Below, in pieces: positions 1-63,049 of a stretch of 64,000 nt of DNA. Positions within the stretch are counted from its first letter, which is position 1, and each line of letters starts with the position of its first letter. Below the pieces are notes generated by a model. It saw only the letters and a program-made list of their open reading frames with translations. It had not been told where the DNA came from and did not search any database. This stretch comes from Halisarca cf. caerulea (taxonomy: Eukaryota; Porifera; Demospongiae; Chondrillida; Halisarcidae): the NCBI GenBank assembly GCA_963170055.1, contig CAUJGJ010000270.1, positions 1 through 64,000 of the forward strand, read 5' to 3'. The position numbers were made by a program, and so were the translations under genes.

Positions 1-113
1 CTATACATATAACAGGCTAGATGAGTATAGTGTCAATATGATTGCACAATCATATAGTATTCTTATGCAATTTCGGCACTTTTATTATAATATTATGTGC
101 CATAAGCCAATTT

Positions 114-285
114 CTATCTAGCCCTATACTGGTCTAGTCTCATATGTGTATAGACTTATGCTCATCTAGCCCTATGCCCATCTTGCATGCCCTTTGCCCA
201 CCTAGCCCAATGCCTTTTTGCACAGATCTGTGTCAATCCTACGTCCTTTTTTAAAATGTTTTTTATACACCCTTGTTCATGCGGG
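114..285 (+). repeat. right-arm remnant of fold-back MITE family 1
   Basis: The sequence repeats the outer half of the 49.4-kb palindrome: stretches like CATCTAGCCCTATGCCCATC, a CCCTTTGCCCACCTAGCCC block, TTTTTGCACAG, TCAATCCTACGTCCTTTTT and a TATACACCC end. Other members are at 11.3, 15.2, 17.0, 18.5, 49.4 and 63.1 kb. Confidence 0.7.
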
Positions 286-519
286 TTTTTTAAGGTGAAG
301 TTGCTCCAGTAGAGGCTGTTAAAAGAAGATTTCTACTGGAATTGACAAGGAATGTAATCAAATCTTGTAATTATAAGATAGTAGAACTAAAACTAAAACT
401 ATGCATCTAGTTGACAGAATCAGTGTACGTACCCACATGCAGCTAGAAAGAACAAGAGCACTAAAGTTGACGACTATCCAATGTGGCGCCTTGTGTACAT
501 ATACATAGCTATCTGGCTT

Positions 520-975
520 GGCCATTTTGCTGATCCGGTGAATGTATGTGATTTACCTATTAAATTTTCTCGCTTTAGAAATGTATGTATGCAGGTGTTG
601 CTTCAAAGACACTTTTAAGTTGTGCTAGCAATTGTAGCTCACTGGCAAAAGATGAGACCTTTGGACCTTTCCTGGTGACTTGTAACATAGTTCAAAAGTA
701 TGATAAAAAGAAGGAGGATCATCTTAAATCATCTTAAAAAAACTTTAAAATCTTAGACGGTAAGGTGTGGACCTTATTGTCTAAGATTTCAAAATTCTTC
801 GAAGAGATTGGCTATTGAAAGTTTTTAACTACTGCATATATCTTGTAGCTAGTATATCAAAAGGTACCAATATCACTTCAAAATGCTTTTATCTGTACTG
901 TATCATTAGTTTTCTGGTGAATTAGGTTTGTGGTAATGTATAGCTACCATGTTTTTTGGTGTCAATCCAACATAC
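520..975 (+). repeat. dispersed repeat family 2, copy 1
   Basis: About 450 bp, clearly related to 18760-19190 and, in part, to 9860-10210 (+) and 16490-16895 (reverse). Shared landmarks are GCTGATCCGG near the start, CAAAAGATGAGACCT in the middle, CTGTACTGTATCA and a TTTTTTGGTGTCAATCC end. It has no coding potential. Probably a MITE, often next to a family 1 fold-back. Confidence 0.65.
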
Positions 976-1298
976 CAGTATGGAGTACTACCGTACTTCA
1001 TAATATGGCTATATAGATATGGATTTTTTATGTTAAATTCTTCTAGTGATTGGCCATGTATGCATATGTGTATGAGTTGTTTGATTATGAGTGTATTTTT
1101 GAGGAATTATTTGGGGACAGTATTGTTTGCAGTATTTAATAAAACATAGACGTTACTGTATATAAAATTCTTGAATCTCCTTGTTATTTTGTGTGGGTGC
1201 TCAGATCTGAACTCCCCTAGTCAATGGATATAATTGGCTTTGCTAATCCAATTGATAAATATACATACATACTGTATTTTGGTTTTCTACATGTATAG

Positions 1299-53049
<51,751 letters not shown>

Positions 53050-53445
53050 GTAAGTGAATATTACAATGATTTTTATTATTGTGTCTGTGTTATGTCATGT
53101 GTTGTCAGGTATACTGCCCATACTTTCTCTATTCTACTACACCTAAACATGATAGATACGTAAGTATCCTGTTTGTAACAACCCTGGTCTCTGTAACATA
53201 CCAAGGCTAATTTTCGGGATGAATTTTGATTGTGATGGTGATACATACTAATATAATGTTCAATTTATTCTGTGTTTACATAGTAGGACCTAATTTGGAT
53301 TTAATTCTTTGACCAACAGTTGATAGCCAAATGGTGATATAATATATGGATTTTGTTATATGGTTGTGGTCACCATCAAAGAGAAAAAGTGTGCATATAC
53401 AGTGTATACTGTTTACGGAATGTGTATGTGCATTCCATAAATGCA

Positions 53446-53640
53446 TGCGAAAACATGGCGTCTTTCTGCACAAAGAAAATTCTTGCGGTGCTCTTCTCGG
53501 GTGGGGAGAAGCCTTCTGCCTACCCCACCATGACACTCCCCATGAAGCACCTCGATAGTATTCCACTTTTCATGTCGATCGCATTTGAGCTGATGGAGGA
53601 GTTTGCAAACAGACAAATTCAGCTCTACTGAATTATAGAT
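53446..53640 (+). repeat. repeat with conserved short ORF, copy 2
   Basis: Intact reading compared with 35868-36056: ENMASFCTKKILAVLFSGGE, AYPTMTLPMKHLDSIPLF, MSIAFELMEEFANRQIQLY and stop. The stop context CTCTACTGAATTATA is identical in both copies. Not recognised as any known family. May be the 3' end of a transposon or a decayed gene. Confidence 0.6.
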
Positions 53641-53759
53641 ATAGATTCTCTTTGATTTATCAATCCACCAAAACAGCACATGTACAACAAAAAGAAAAGA
53701 TAATCTAAGTAAAGTGAAGAAGAGAAAATAAATATAACTACCAACAATATAAGAATTGA

Positions 53760-54785
53760 AGTTAAAGAATATCATCAATCAAAGAGCTATAATTCACAGT
53801 TCCCAGAATCGAAAGGACATTGCCTCTTTGAACTACAACAGACAATCTCTGAATAAAAAAAAATGCAGTGATTGTACCTCTCCTGTGCCAGCCATCATAT
53901 GCTGTGAAATCTGCTTGAGGAAGAGGAGAGTCTCTGTACCGAAGGAACCAATAGATTCAATGAAGACAGGACCAAAAATATGGCTGGATTCAAGATGGGT
54001 GTACTGGACTGCCTTGTGAGCTTCTGCTTGGTCAGCCACACCTCCAGATCTGTTGGACACTAAAGAGGAGTACGATGGGGCAAAGGTATCAGAACAGGTG
54101 GCATCTCAGATTTGAGAATGTCCATTCCTGCAGAGAAGTAGGGTCACCCCATTGGGACATTTCCATCTAATCTGCTGAGGCCATGGGGAAGGAACTCCTG
54201 CTGCTGTCACTGATCTGCAGATGATGTCATTGATCATATGAAGGCGTGGGTGGCGACCCTGGCTTTTACGACAACTTAATCCATGCACAGCTGCATGTTC
54301 TATCCATGGGCACTCCGCATTGTCAGCAAGGATGAGGGTGACAACACAGGGTGTTTATAACCGTCTGTTGCTTGTTCCGATTGTGGGCGGTGCTTGTTTT
54401 CAACGTCATCAATTAGTGGCTGTTTTTAATGCGTCATTCAGCATCTTTCAGATGACGTACGAAATTTCACGTATCAACAGAATGGGGGAAGAAGGCGACT
54501 TTTGTGATGCTATGCCTATGTATCCGTGAAACGTCACGAAAATGGCAGTTTTGTTGAGGGCGAAGATAAAGTCGCTTGGTCAGACGGCCATTTTTGCATT
54601 TTATTCCTGGACGGTTATAAATACCCTGTGAAAGAGCACCCTCCAAGCGCAGGCCAACGGAGATGGTAACTGTATCATCATTCATTCTGAGCCCAATAGA
54701 TGAGACAGGGGGTTCATTAAGCCAAGCACCTGACCCTTCTGTGGAGACACCAAGTAGTCTGGCTCTTGAGATAGGGTCTGTGGCC
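53760..54785 (-). pseudogene. REL-LINE copy B, interrupted by a MITE
   Basis: Minus strand, 54785 to 53760: SSIGLRMNDDTVTISVGLRL (54680), then the 54345-54630 MITE, HGLSCRKSQGRHPRLHMIND (54280), VTLLLCRNGHSQI, SNRSGGVADQAEAHKAVQYT and VFIESIGSFGTETLLFL. The 5' part is cut off by the 54788-55342 MITE. Multiple frame breaks. Confidence 0.75.
54345..54630. repeat. 286-bp MITE with CACAGGGT ends, inside LINE copy B
   Basis: Inverted termini CACAGGGTGTTTATAACCGT and ACGGTTATAAATACCCTGTG, AA on both flanks. Interior CGAAGATAAAGTCGCTTGGT and TGAAACGTCACGAAAATGGC recur inverted at 59295-59375, part of a longer relative starting at 58773. Confidence 0.82.
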
Positions 54786-54787
54786 TA

Positions 54788-55342
54788 TACCGTACTCTCT
54801 CTAAAAATTCGTCACACCTAATGCAGCAAAAAATTCGTCTTTCTATTAGAATAGAATAGGATTTCCCTAAACTGTTTACCCTGACGAAAATATAGAATTT
54901 TTAGACGAAAATTAGAATATGACGAATCTTTAGAAAGCTATTCTCGAATTCTATAATTCCAGCTTTTGGTGATGGGAGGTACGCCATTTTGACCTTCTTG
55001 CGTACTTGGACAAACAAAAATCCACAAAGAAAGCCAAAATAAGCACAAGCGTTGTGTATTTCCTTCTTTAAAGACAAAGAAAATGTCGCAATGGTTCGTC
55101 TTAGTGAGACTCTGTGTCTACAAGAACAAAATCCACCCGTTGCAGGAGATCGTCACGAGCGAATTCATCGAGTACTGCGGGGAGATGACGAAATATTAGA
55201 TCACTTCCGGTACCTGACGAAAATTAGAGTCACATGATGGAAATTAGAATGGGTGCAAATTTGACAGGTTTAGAATACAAATAAACCAAAGATTTAGACC
55301 TGACGAAAATTAGAATGACGAATTTTTAGAGAGAATACGGTA
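54788..55342. repeat. 555-bp MITE with TACCGTA ends and TA duplication
   Basis: Terminal inverted repeats TACCGTACTCTCTCTAAAAA and TTTTTAGAGAGAATACGGTA, TA on both sides. Internal CTGACGAAAATTAGAAT-type motifs occur on both strands. No transposase. Followed by a short TA run and the tail of LINE copy A. Confidence 0.82.
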
Positions 55343-55702
55343 TATATATATATATATACATACATATATGTTGTTTTTTTCATTTTATTGCATAAACAAT
55401 TGTACAACAAGAAGAACACGACACTACAGATGATTAGAATAAAGATATTAGATAAAAAGGCCTAACAATTCACAAAATTAGGGTACGGGGCAAGTCCTCA
55501 AAGTAGATACTGAGTTCAATCTCTGGGTACATACACTAATCCGTTGACACAGCTTCGGAAAGGCTAGTGAATCACCACTTTGTAATCTGAGACGCCGGGC
55601 AATCTCAATAAAGAATGAGTGGGTATCTTCTCCAAAGATACCCATGGTTTCCATGGCCAATGGGACAAAGTGCTGAGACTACCTCAAATCAGCATATACC
55701 GT

Positions 55703-56010
55703 ATACAGACAAATTTTCACGAGATGAAACTTTTGCGGATTTCACAGATTGGAAGCCATGCGGGAAAATTGTAAGCCTGCGAAAATTTTGGAAAAGGCTT
55801 GTGCAATGACCAAAACTGGCCATCTAAAAAGCAGGAGACGTCGAGGAGCAAGTCAGTACCTTTGCTCGTTTCTTTCATGGCTGGCTTTCTTCCAGAAACA
55901 GGAAGATTAAAGCAATAAAAGACTGAAATAAGGTAGGATTAAAGGGGGATAAGTGAAAATGAAAACGCAAAAATTGTTAGAATTGGCTATCTGCGAAAGT
56001 TTGTACGGGT
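55703..56010. repeat. MITE inserted in LINE copy A
   Basis: Separates NEAAKNK (56030) from DLR..HFVPLA (55690), which are adjacent in other copies. Ends TACCGTATACAGACAAATTT and, reversed, CGTACCCGTACAAACTTTCG are an imperfect inverted repeat. Contains TGAAACTTTTGCGGATTTCA and CTGCGAAAGTTTGTACGG. Confidence 0.6.
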
Positions 56011-57552
56011 ACGATATCGTACACTTGTTCTTGGCTGCCTCATTAGCAACACGACCAACAGATGAATAGGATAGTGGGATGTTTGAAGGAGCAAACATGT
56101 TGTGTCAAGGGTAGCAGGGATGTCAATGGCTGCAAAGGAATGCTTAATGATATTGTTGAGGGCCGATGGCGAGGGATTTGACCTTGACTTCGCCAGCAAG
56201 AGAGGCCATGTGTTCCGCTGACATCCACATCCTGCCCACAATGTTGGCAAATGTTCTCCGAGCAGAGGGGAGAACCCAGACGAATGCCAACTGAAATGGT
56301 GATGACTGTGTCTTCCATGTGCAAACCCAAAGAGGAGATAGAGGGGGGGAGGGGAGCATATAGCCAGGCTCCACTCTCCTTCTTCTGAGCTGCAAGCAAA
56401 TGTGCTCTGTACTTTGGAGGAGCCTTGCAGAGAAGTGACGAAAATACACCATAGATCACTGCAGTGTCCCAGGCCCTCTTTTCAGTTACCTTCAGTCCTG
56501 ATGAGGGATCCTCTGAGTTGCTGTCATGCCAGATTTCTAAAGCTTCCTGCTGAAGGTGTAGTCTTCAGTGGGGCATCTATCTGGGAGGATCATACTAGAG
56601 AGGAAGGAGGAGCCAGCAGTAGATGCCAAGAAGGCAGAGAGTGCAAGCATGTCCAAACTCCTAATCCCTAATCCCCCAGAATTTACCGGCAAGGAAGCCT
56701 GTACCCAAGCTTGGCCACACAGATGAACATTACAAATCTTTTCCAACAGTGACTGCTGAATATCATCATGCAGAAGCTAGCAACAGAGGTTAGGTAAAGC
56801 AGGGGGCAGATCTTAGGACATAAGGGACCTAGGGAAGGCTGAAAGCATGTCGAAGGAGGCAGAGAACATCACGGGAGTGCAGAAGTTGAAGTCTACTACC
56901 GAGAAGCCCCAAAGAGGCAATATTGGACTGCAGGATCTGGTTAACACTTCTGTTATCACCAATGGGAGAACCCAGAAGGGTTGTGCATGATGGATCAATG
57001 TAAATGAGAGATGGATAGGAACTGAGGAGAGTAGACCTGTGGACTCAGCAGAGCTAATGATCTCACATTTCTTCAGATTAAGGGCCAGGTTGATATCATC
57101 TGACATTTTCTCCAGCAGCAGTAGGTCCTTCCTAACGTCTTTTAGGCAGCCACCTAGGGTTCCATCATCAAGATAAAGTGCCTAAATTCAGATTGGAGAT
57201 TGGATGGAAAGGCAGAAAAGGAAAGGGCCCAAAAGGTCCCCTTGTTGTACTCCCTCAGCTGACTCAATAGATGATTGCCCAAAGAACAATTAGAAGGATG
57301 GTTGGTGGTATGAGGTGTAGGACCAGGGGGTAGATCCATGGTGCTATCTCCCATACTGATTGCAGCATCTTGTCCCTCCTGATGGAATTGAAGGCGTTGC
57401 TGAAATCCAACTTCACCATGACACCGTTTGCATCTAGGCTAGAGAAATAGCGACGTGCAGAGTGAACCACAACCTCCGCCCCCTTGGGGTTCTGTAATTC
57501 AATTGCAAAGGTGAAAGAAGTGACTGCATATCCTCTTTAATCAAGCTTCCAG

Positions 57553-58118
57553 CACATTTAGCAACCAAACAACGTAGTGTGTTACCGATAGCAATTGGTC
57601 TAATGCCACCATCTTTCTTATTTAGACCATGCAATGACGTTTGTTCCAAAGACGAAAGCTTCTGCATCAGGGGATACATCACCTGATAGAACCAGATTGA
57701 CAAAGGCCGTTAAAGAATCAGCAAGCCATCCAGCACCATCTCCAGATGGGGTGTTGACCAGATCCTTGAGGTGTTGAGGGTGGAGCCCATCATGGCCAGC
57801 AGCTGATCCAGATGGAAATGAGGCAATACCTTTAATCACATTTAGCAACCAGACAATATAGTGTGTTACCGATAGCAATTGGTCTAATGCCACCATCTTT
57901 CTTATTTAGACTATGAGGTTTACTCCAAAAAAGAAAGCCTGTGCATCAGGGGGTACATCGCCAGATAGAACCAGATTGACAAAGGACGTTAACGAATCAG
58001 CAAGTCATCCAGCACCATCTCCAGATGGGGTGTTGACTAGATCCTTGAGGTGTTGAGGGTGGAGCCCATCATGGCCATCAGCTGATCCAGATGGAAATGA
58101 GGCAATAGCTTTAATCAC
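57553..58118 (-). repeat. 284-bp tandem duplication inside LINE copy A
   Basis: Units 57553-57836 and 57837-58118 share CACATTTAGCAACCA at their start and the whole segment for the RT finger region (GLHPQHLKDLVNTPSGDGAG, VNLVLSGDV, IGNTL/VTH part). They differ at many scattered sites, so the duplication is not recent. Confidence 0.88.
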
Positions 58119-58772
58119 AGTGGAGGAGGTCATGGACAGAGGGACACAAGGTGATTTGAAAGGAGGAATCTGGGAATCAGGTTGAGCTGGTGGATGCTTC
58201 CTTTGTAGTAACAGCAGAGTGTTCTTGTCGTCAGAGGCAAAGGACTCGTCGGAAGTGGTAAGCCAAACAGCCGCACTGAAGTCACCCTCTTCCAGCTTAC
58301 CAGCAACTCTAGCAGCAAGGTGCTTTGTTGGATCTACTTCCCTGGCTTGATGCTGCTTAAAGGATGATTCAGGAACCACATCTTCTTTCCCTGACTGCCT
58401 GGTTGACCATTGTTGCAATATTTCTGCTGTGGCCCCCTCTTTATAGGAACACATAAACAGCATCTGGGAAAAGGAAATAATCACTCCCAAAAAGGAGAAC
58501 TACTTGCACTAACCACATCATTCAGGATGGAAGATAACTTCTTAGCAACTAAATCCCTTGATGCTCACACATGTGGGACATGTCCAAAGTCCCACTATTG
58601 TGTTAACAGGCTGGAATTTGGGCGTGTGTAAGGCTTCGATCATGTGATATGCTCGTGACATTTCATGACGTATAATTTTAGTGTATAAGCAAGGCAATTG
58701 TGCTGCATGATATTTGTTCTACTTTTCGTACATGTGAAGGCCTTTATTCATTAATAGTTAATGTCACATACG

Positions 58773-59400
58773 CACAGGGTATTTATAACCATCCAGGAAT
58801 AAAATGCAAAAATGGCCATCTTGAAATAGCTTCACGGATTATCGATCGTTTCTACTTAGTTGACTTGATTTTTGCTGAGTTCTTCTTACTGAACGAAAGT
58901 TGTATATATTCCGTGCATGTTGGTACTTAACTAGCGATTGTTTCTATTGTCTGAAGGAAGATAGCGACCTAGGAATACATAGCAGTTTCAGACAAACTTC
59001 GCCTTGGTCAGACCTTTAGATCCCTCTCAATTCCCATGAAACAAGCAAAAAGACAGAACAAGTGGTGAGCTATCCGAAAATCGCTCCGGACTATAGGTTA
59101 TAATCTTCCGTAAGAAAGTTATAACCGAAAAACCTGTTTTTTAACCCTTCAACCGGCCAAAAGTTAGCATAAATGATCCAATTGTGAGAAACTGCTTGAT
59201 TGTAGCACTATGCCCGGAACAATTTTCACAAACCGAAACATCCTAAGATTCCATCGAAGTTGGATTTGGTGAGATTCGAAGGCATCTAGAGGTCTGACCA
59301 AGCGACTTTATCTTCGCCCTCAACAAAAGTGCCATTTTCGTGACGTTTCACAGATACGTAGGCATAGCGTCACAAAAGTGTCTCTAGGCCTAAGTTTCAA
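58773..59400. repeat. longer relative of the 54345-54630 MITE, opposite orientation
   Basis: Starts CACAGGGTATTTATAACCAT followed by CCAGGAATAAAATGCAAAAA. About 450 bp later it continues with GGTCTGACCAAGCGACTTTA, CAACAAAAGTGCCATTTTCG and TGACGTTTCACAGATACGTA. CTTGGTCAGACCTTTAGA (59009) and TCTAGAGGTCTGACCAAG (59286) form an inner inverted repeat. No second CACAGGG terminus found. Confidence 0.6.
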
Positions 59401-60732
59401 TTTACTTGAGAGGAATAACTGCTAAATACAGCTGCTCGAAAAAGCGGCAATTATTCGAACGATAGATGGAAAATTTGGTCGAAATATAGATAAATGTATA
59501 GCTTGAATTTGTTCATACAGTCTAAATATCGTTGTTTGCCATTTCAAATACGCACAAGAGAGAAAAAGCAAATTTGTTAGCAACAAAATTGCCGACTTTA
59601 GGAAGCCATTCAAGTGTGAATCGACATGTCCCACATGCGCGTGGGATTCTCTTGAGAATCCTTGTAGAGAAGTGGCCAGGGTTGATGACAGAAGGTGTGC
59701 AGGTATGTTATGTCCGAATCCGAGGTAAAGTGGGCGTCTATGCGGTTGTGAGGAATGTAATACAATTGGAACACATTTAGAGGGTATATCACATGTTGTT
59801 CGCACGACCTGCTGGCTAGTTGATGGCGTCACTGCCTGGTGTTTACACGTTTTTCGCTTGAGTTCCAGAAGAACCAGTGTTTTGAGCACATAATATGCTT
59901 TTTGAAACTATTTTGCAACCATTGTGAAGGCAAAGGTAAATTCTAAGAGGAAGTGGTGTGCTTCAAAATATCAAATTCGTGCACTGCGCAGTTAGGCCGC
60001 CCGGAACAAGGCTAACATAATTGATCTGATAAGAGATTAACTTGGTAAGGAGCACAGTCCTGCAAACGTACGTTCCGCGGTAGTTCTCTGAAGAACGAAA
60101 ACTGGTATGGCAAGATTGTGGAAAGGTGACCACGAGTACAACTAGTCTTCTGGCACAATTGCATGTGACGTCACGTGATTTTACTAAAGGAAGCTAACTT
60201 TCACCACAAGAAAACTTCGTCAAAAACAAGGTGGTAGAAATCTCCGATTTGCACCATGATACTTTGAGGTATTGTTCCCAAAGGTTCAAACCCCTAGAAT
60301 CTGAATCAGGGTCTCTGTACATTGCTCCGTTTGTTTTATGTCCAACAAATTGTACCAGTCACCGTAGAATTTTGCATAAATCCTTGGACATAACAGCCAT
60401 GCAGTGGAGCCTGAAGACCCTGATTCGGATTTAATAAGTTCGATATCTGTGTGTTCCTTTGAGCCAAGTTTTGTGTCCAAAAACCTGAGTTTCTACCACT
60501 GCGTTTTTGAATTTTTATGTTTTCTTATACGTTCAGAAAAACTCGTCATACAAAGTTTTGTGACCCTCCAGAAAAATCTAAAAGACTCAGATACAAATTG
60601 GATATGCTTAAGATATAACACAAGGTGTTTTCTGGACATCACTACTCGTGCACATGCAAAACTGACCGATTGATTTCACTCCTTTGATAATGGCGGCCAT
60701 TTTTGTTTATGTCCAGATCGGACATAACATAC

Positions 60733-60995
60733 CTGCATGATGATGAAGACGGAATGGCGAGTGGAGTGGCAACATCGGAAGGTGACATATCTCCTGTGGA
60801 GTCATCGGAAGTAGCGATACTGACCTGACAGCGAGCTTGTGGGATCCCAGAACCGGCACAACAATCCATTACTGGGCCATGCTTTTTGATATTGCCATCC
60901 AGCCTGACAGGCATGAACCTTCCACATCGGGGGCAAGGGGCCCTCGGAACGCGCAATGAAGCTTGCGAGTCTTGGGGTGCTGAATCTTGCGACAT
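60733..60995 (-). CDS. possible first exon: N-terminal Cys/His motif ORF
   Basis: Minus strand from ATG 60995. Contains PCPRCGRFMPVRLDGNIKKH then GPVMDCCAGSG, a C-x2-C ... H ... C pattern like the N-terminal finger of early-branching LINE proteins, followed by a Ser/Thr-rich acidic stretch. At 60733 the frame meets a consensus donor (GCAG/GTATGT), so it may be a first exon. No downstream exon was identified. It may instead be the 5' piece of the REL-LINE family. Confidence 0.4.
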
Positions 60996-61242
60996 TATGT
61001 GAAGTGAGTAGACAATGACAGAAAATTACAGAACTAAGTTGAATTGTTCAAGTGATTAGACTAATTTTGATACTTGATGCGGGCATGAAAAAATCAAGGG
61101 ACACGCTGCCACCATTTTATCCATATATATATATTATATATGCAGGCCCATAGGAAGCTCTCAAAAAGTGGTACGGCGAACATACGCCATAAAAATTTAA
61201 TGTACACAAAAGAAGTTGGCTGTCATATGAATATGAAAGCTA

Positions 61243-61527
61243 ATGCTGAACACACTGCATAATATTATGCAGCAGCCAACATTTAAGTTTGCCAAAGGGG
61301 CTATGACATTGTTCACTACCACTAGCAAATCATGTTCATTTCAACAAGCAGTCAAAATTAAATCTGGTGAAAATTTACATAGCAAATTTACATACGGTAC
61401 GGCCAAAAGTGCCCACGAAAAGGGAGGGAAATTTGAACGATGGTTTTGTGTGCTATGTAGCTTCTATCTTAAATATTCTTGCATCATTGGAAAGCCTAAA
61501 ATAGCTCTTCTAAAGATAGTAGGATGA
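61243..61527 (+). CDS. unrecognised ORF, 94 aa
   Basis: Begins MLNTLHNIMQQPTFKFAKGA, Lys/Ser-rich, C-terminal hydrophobic segment. No domain recognised. Lies among repeats and has no splice support. Confidence 0.2.
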   Translation: MLNTLHNIMQQPTFKFAKGAMTLFTTTSKSCSFQQAVKIKSGENLHSKFTYGTAKSAHEKGGKFERWFCVLCSFYLKYSCIIGKPKIALLKIVG

Positions 61528-61643
61528 CATAGGTTTACTATTAGAGGGGAAGCTCGTGAATGAGAGAAAGGTGAAAGACTCACGGAGATGACATACGGGT
61601 GCAGTACGTGCAGTGTAAACTACTACCTTGACTGTTTCCAGGA

Positions 61644-62107
61644 TCATCTACTGACAGATTTGCACAGATAGATAGTAGTATGGAACAATAATTGTACATC
61701 TTGGAGAGTTACACTGCAATATCTGGTGCCTTGTTTTTCGTTCGATGTTGTTTCTTCTTCTTTACCTTTAAATTGTTCTTCCTTGACAGTATTGCTGAGA
61801 ATTGGCTGTATCGGTATAGATAAGGCTTCAGAAGGCCTTAGTGACCAAACAACTAAAACTGGTAATGCACAAAATCTATCAAGAAAGAAGTTCTTCGCGA
61901 GTTTCCACAAGGCAGATTTTCTGTCAAAACGTTCCATAGTACGAGGCCAGAGGGGCGCATATTTACCATAAATGTAGGGTTTAATAGAAGGCAGGGCTTG
62001 AATAGAAGCCGGGTTTGAATGCACGCTGGGTACTCCTGCAATATAACCATAGATATAACGAACGGTCTTTTCCACTTCAAGGTATGGTTTTTGGATACAA
62101 ATCTCAT
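61644..62107 (-). other. open frames of unknown origin on both strands
   Basis: The minus frame (62075-61644, 143 aa, with RKSALWKLAKNFFLDRFCAL) and a plus frame (62015-62275, 86 aa, with STIKRRSATSKRKPHNIKF) overlap tail to head near 62050. Neither is recognised. The start of the minus frame lies in the tandem-repeat element at 61978-62028, so they are probably transposon remnants. Confidence 0.25.
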
Positions 62108-62358
62108 GGAAGAGTATCTACGATTAAGAGAAGGTCAGCTACGTCAAAGAGAAAGCCACACAACATCAAATTCATGTTCAAAGTGATAGAGTGTACGAAT
62201 AACACCAATAAAGAAGCACCCAACAACATCGTCCTCTATGTAAACGAAAAGAGTACTAGTCGTTCTCTGTTCTAACGACGCTTTCCTTTTCGAACGTATG
62301 CAATGGTCTATTGGCAGCCAATTTCCTATTATTATTTCCTGTACGTAAGAAATAAAAA

Positions 62359-62475
62359 TCGGGCTCGAATAAAGGCCGGGCTTGAATAGAGGCCAGGCTC
62401 GAATAGAGGCTGGGTCAAAACTTACTGGAAGGAAATAGAGGCTGGTGCTTCTATTTGAACAAATACGGTGTATAT
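62359..62475 (+). repeat. 17-bp tandem repeat element
   Basis: GGGCTCGAATAAAGGCC, GGGCTTGAATAGAGGCC and AGGCTCGAATAGAGGCT in direct succession, ending TACGGTGTAT. A relative with GGGCTTGAATAGAAGCC lies at 61978-62028. Confidence 0.65.
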
Positions 62476-62559
62476 GTGTGTATCATGTAGTACAGTAGTA
62501 CTACATAATATGCAGTAGGGATGACGCCAAAACAAAATAGCCACCCATACATTAGAGCT

Positions 62560-62950
62560 TAACATATTTGCGCCAAAACTCACTTCTGGTATGTTCTGGA
62601 GCTCCAAAAACCCCATATTCTAACGTTTGGCTGGATTTTAAATAGATATAAGTATTTAACAGGCCACTAAGTACCCTACTTTCGCTGAAAATCAGAAAGT
62701 TTGCATAGCATAAAAGGTCACCGTTTCGGCTTCTTCTTCTTCTTATTCTCACCTTTTAGTTCAAACAAGATAACAACCACTAGGAGGGACATAGCAACCT
62801 AATTTTACCACCATTCTAACTCAATACTTTGCGCAGGGTGCCTTTTTGATATTAGAAGAAATTCGTTCTGGGGCAAGCAGATTTTCTGGACTTGACTGCA
62901 AAATTGGCCGTGTCCGCCATTCTATAAATGGCCGACTTGTATCTGGATGG
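62560..62950 (+). repeat. dispersed repeat related to 8085-8520
   Basis: Contains GCCAAAACTCACTTCTGGTA, CACCTTTTAGTTCAAACAAG, GGAGGGACATA, GGGCAAGCAGATTTTCTGGA and ATAAATGGCCGAC, several of them shared in order with 8085-8520. Confidence 0.5.
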
Positions 62951-63049
62951 TGTAATACTCACATGTGGCAAATTTTTATGTCAGTTTTCAGTTAATATGT
63001 AGAGAATACACTGTTTTCTGGGCATATGTTCAAAATAAAAAGTACACGG

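Larger units (their letters stand above)
55380..58600 (-). pseudogene. REL-LINE copy A: longest copy, RT to 3' end
   Basis: Minus strand from about 58600: SRDLVAKKLSSILNDVVSA, AARVAGKLEEGDFSAAVWL, FPSGSADGHDGLHPQHLKDL (twice, see duplication), KKDGGIRPIAIGNTLRCLVA (57610), MVKLDFSNAFNSIRRDKML (motif A, 57400), INLALNLKKCEIISSA (57095), AWVQASLPVNSGGLGIRSLD (56700), SSLGLHMEDTVITISVGIRL (56335), zinc knuckle ICQHCGQDVDVSGTHGLSC (56240), then after a MITE FVPLAMETMGIFGEDTHSFF and LCQRISVCTQ (55600-55500). Tail AATAAAATG plus TA-rich DNA. The motif C region is hard to read and stops are frequent. Confidence 0.8.
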
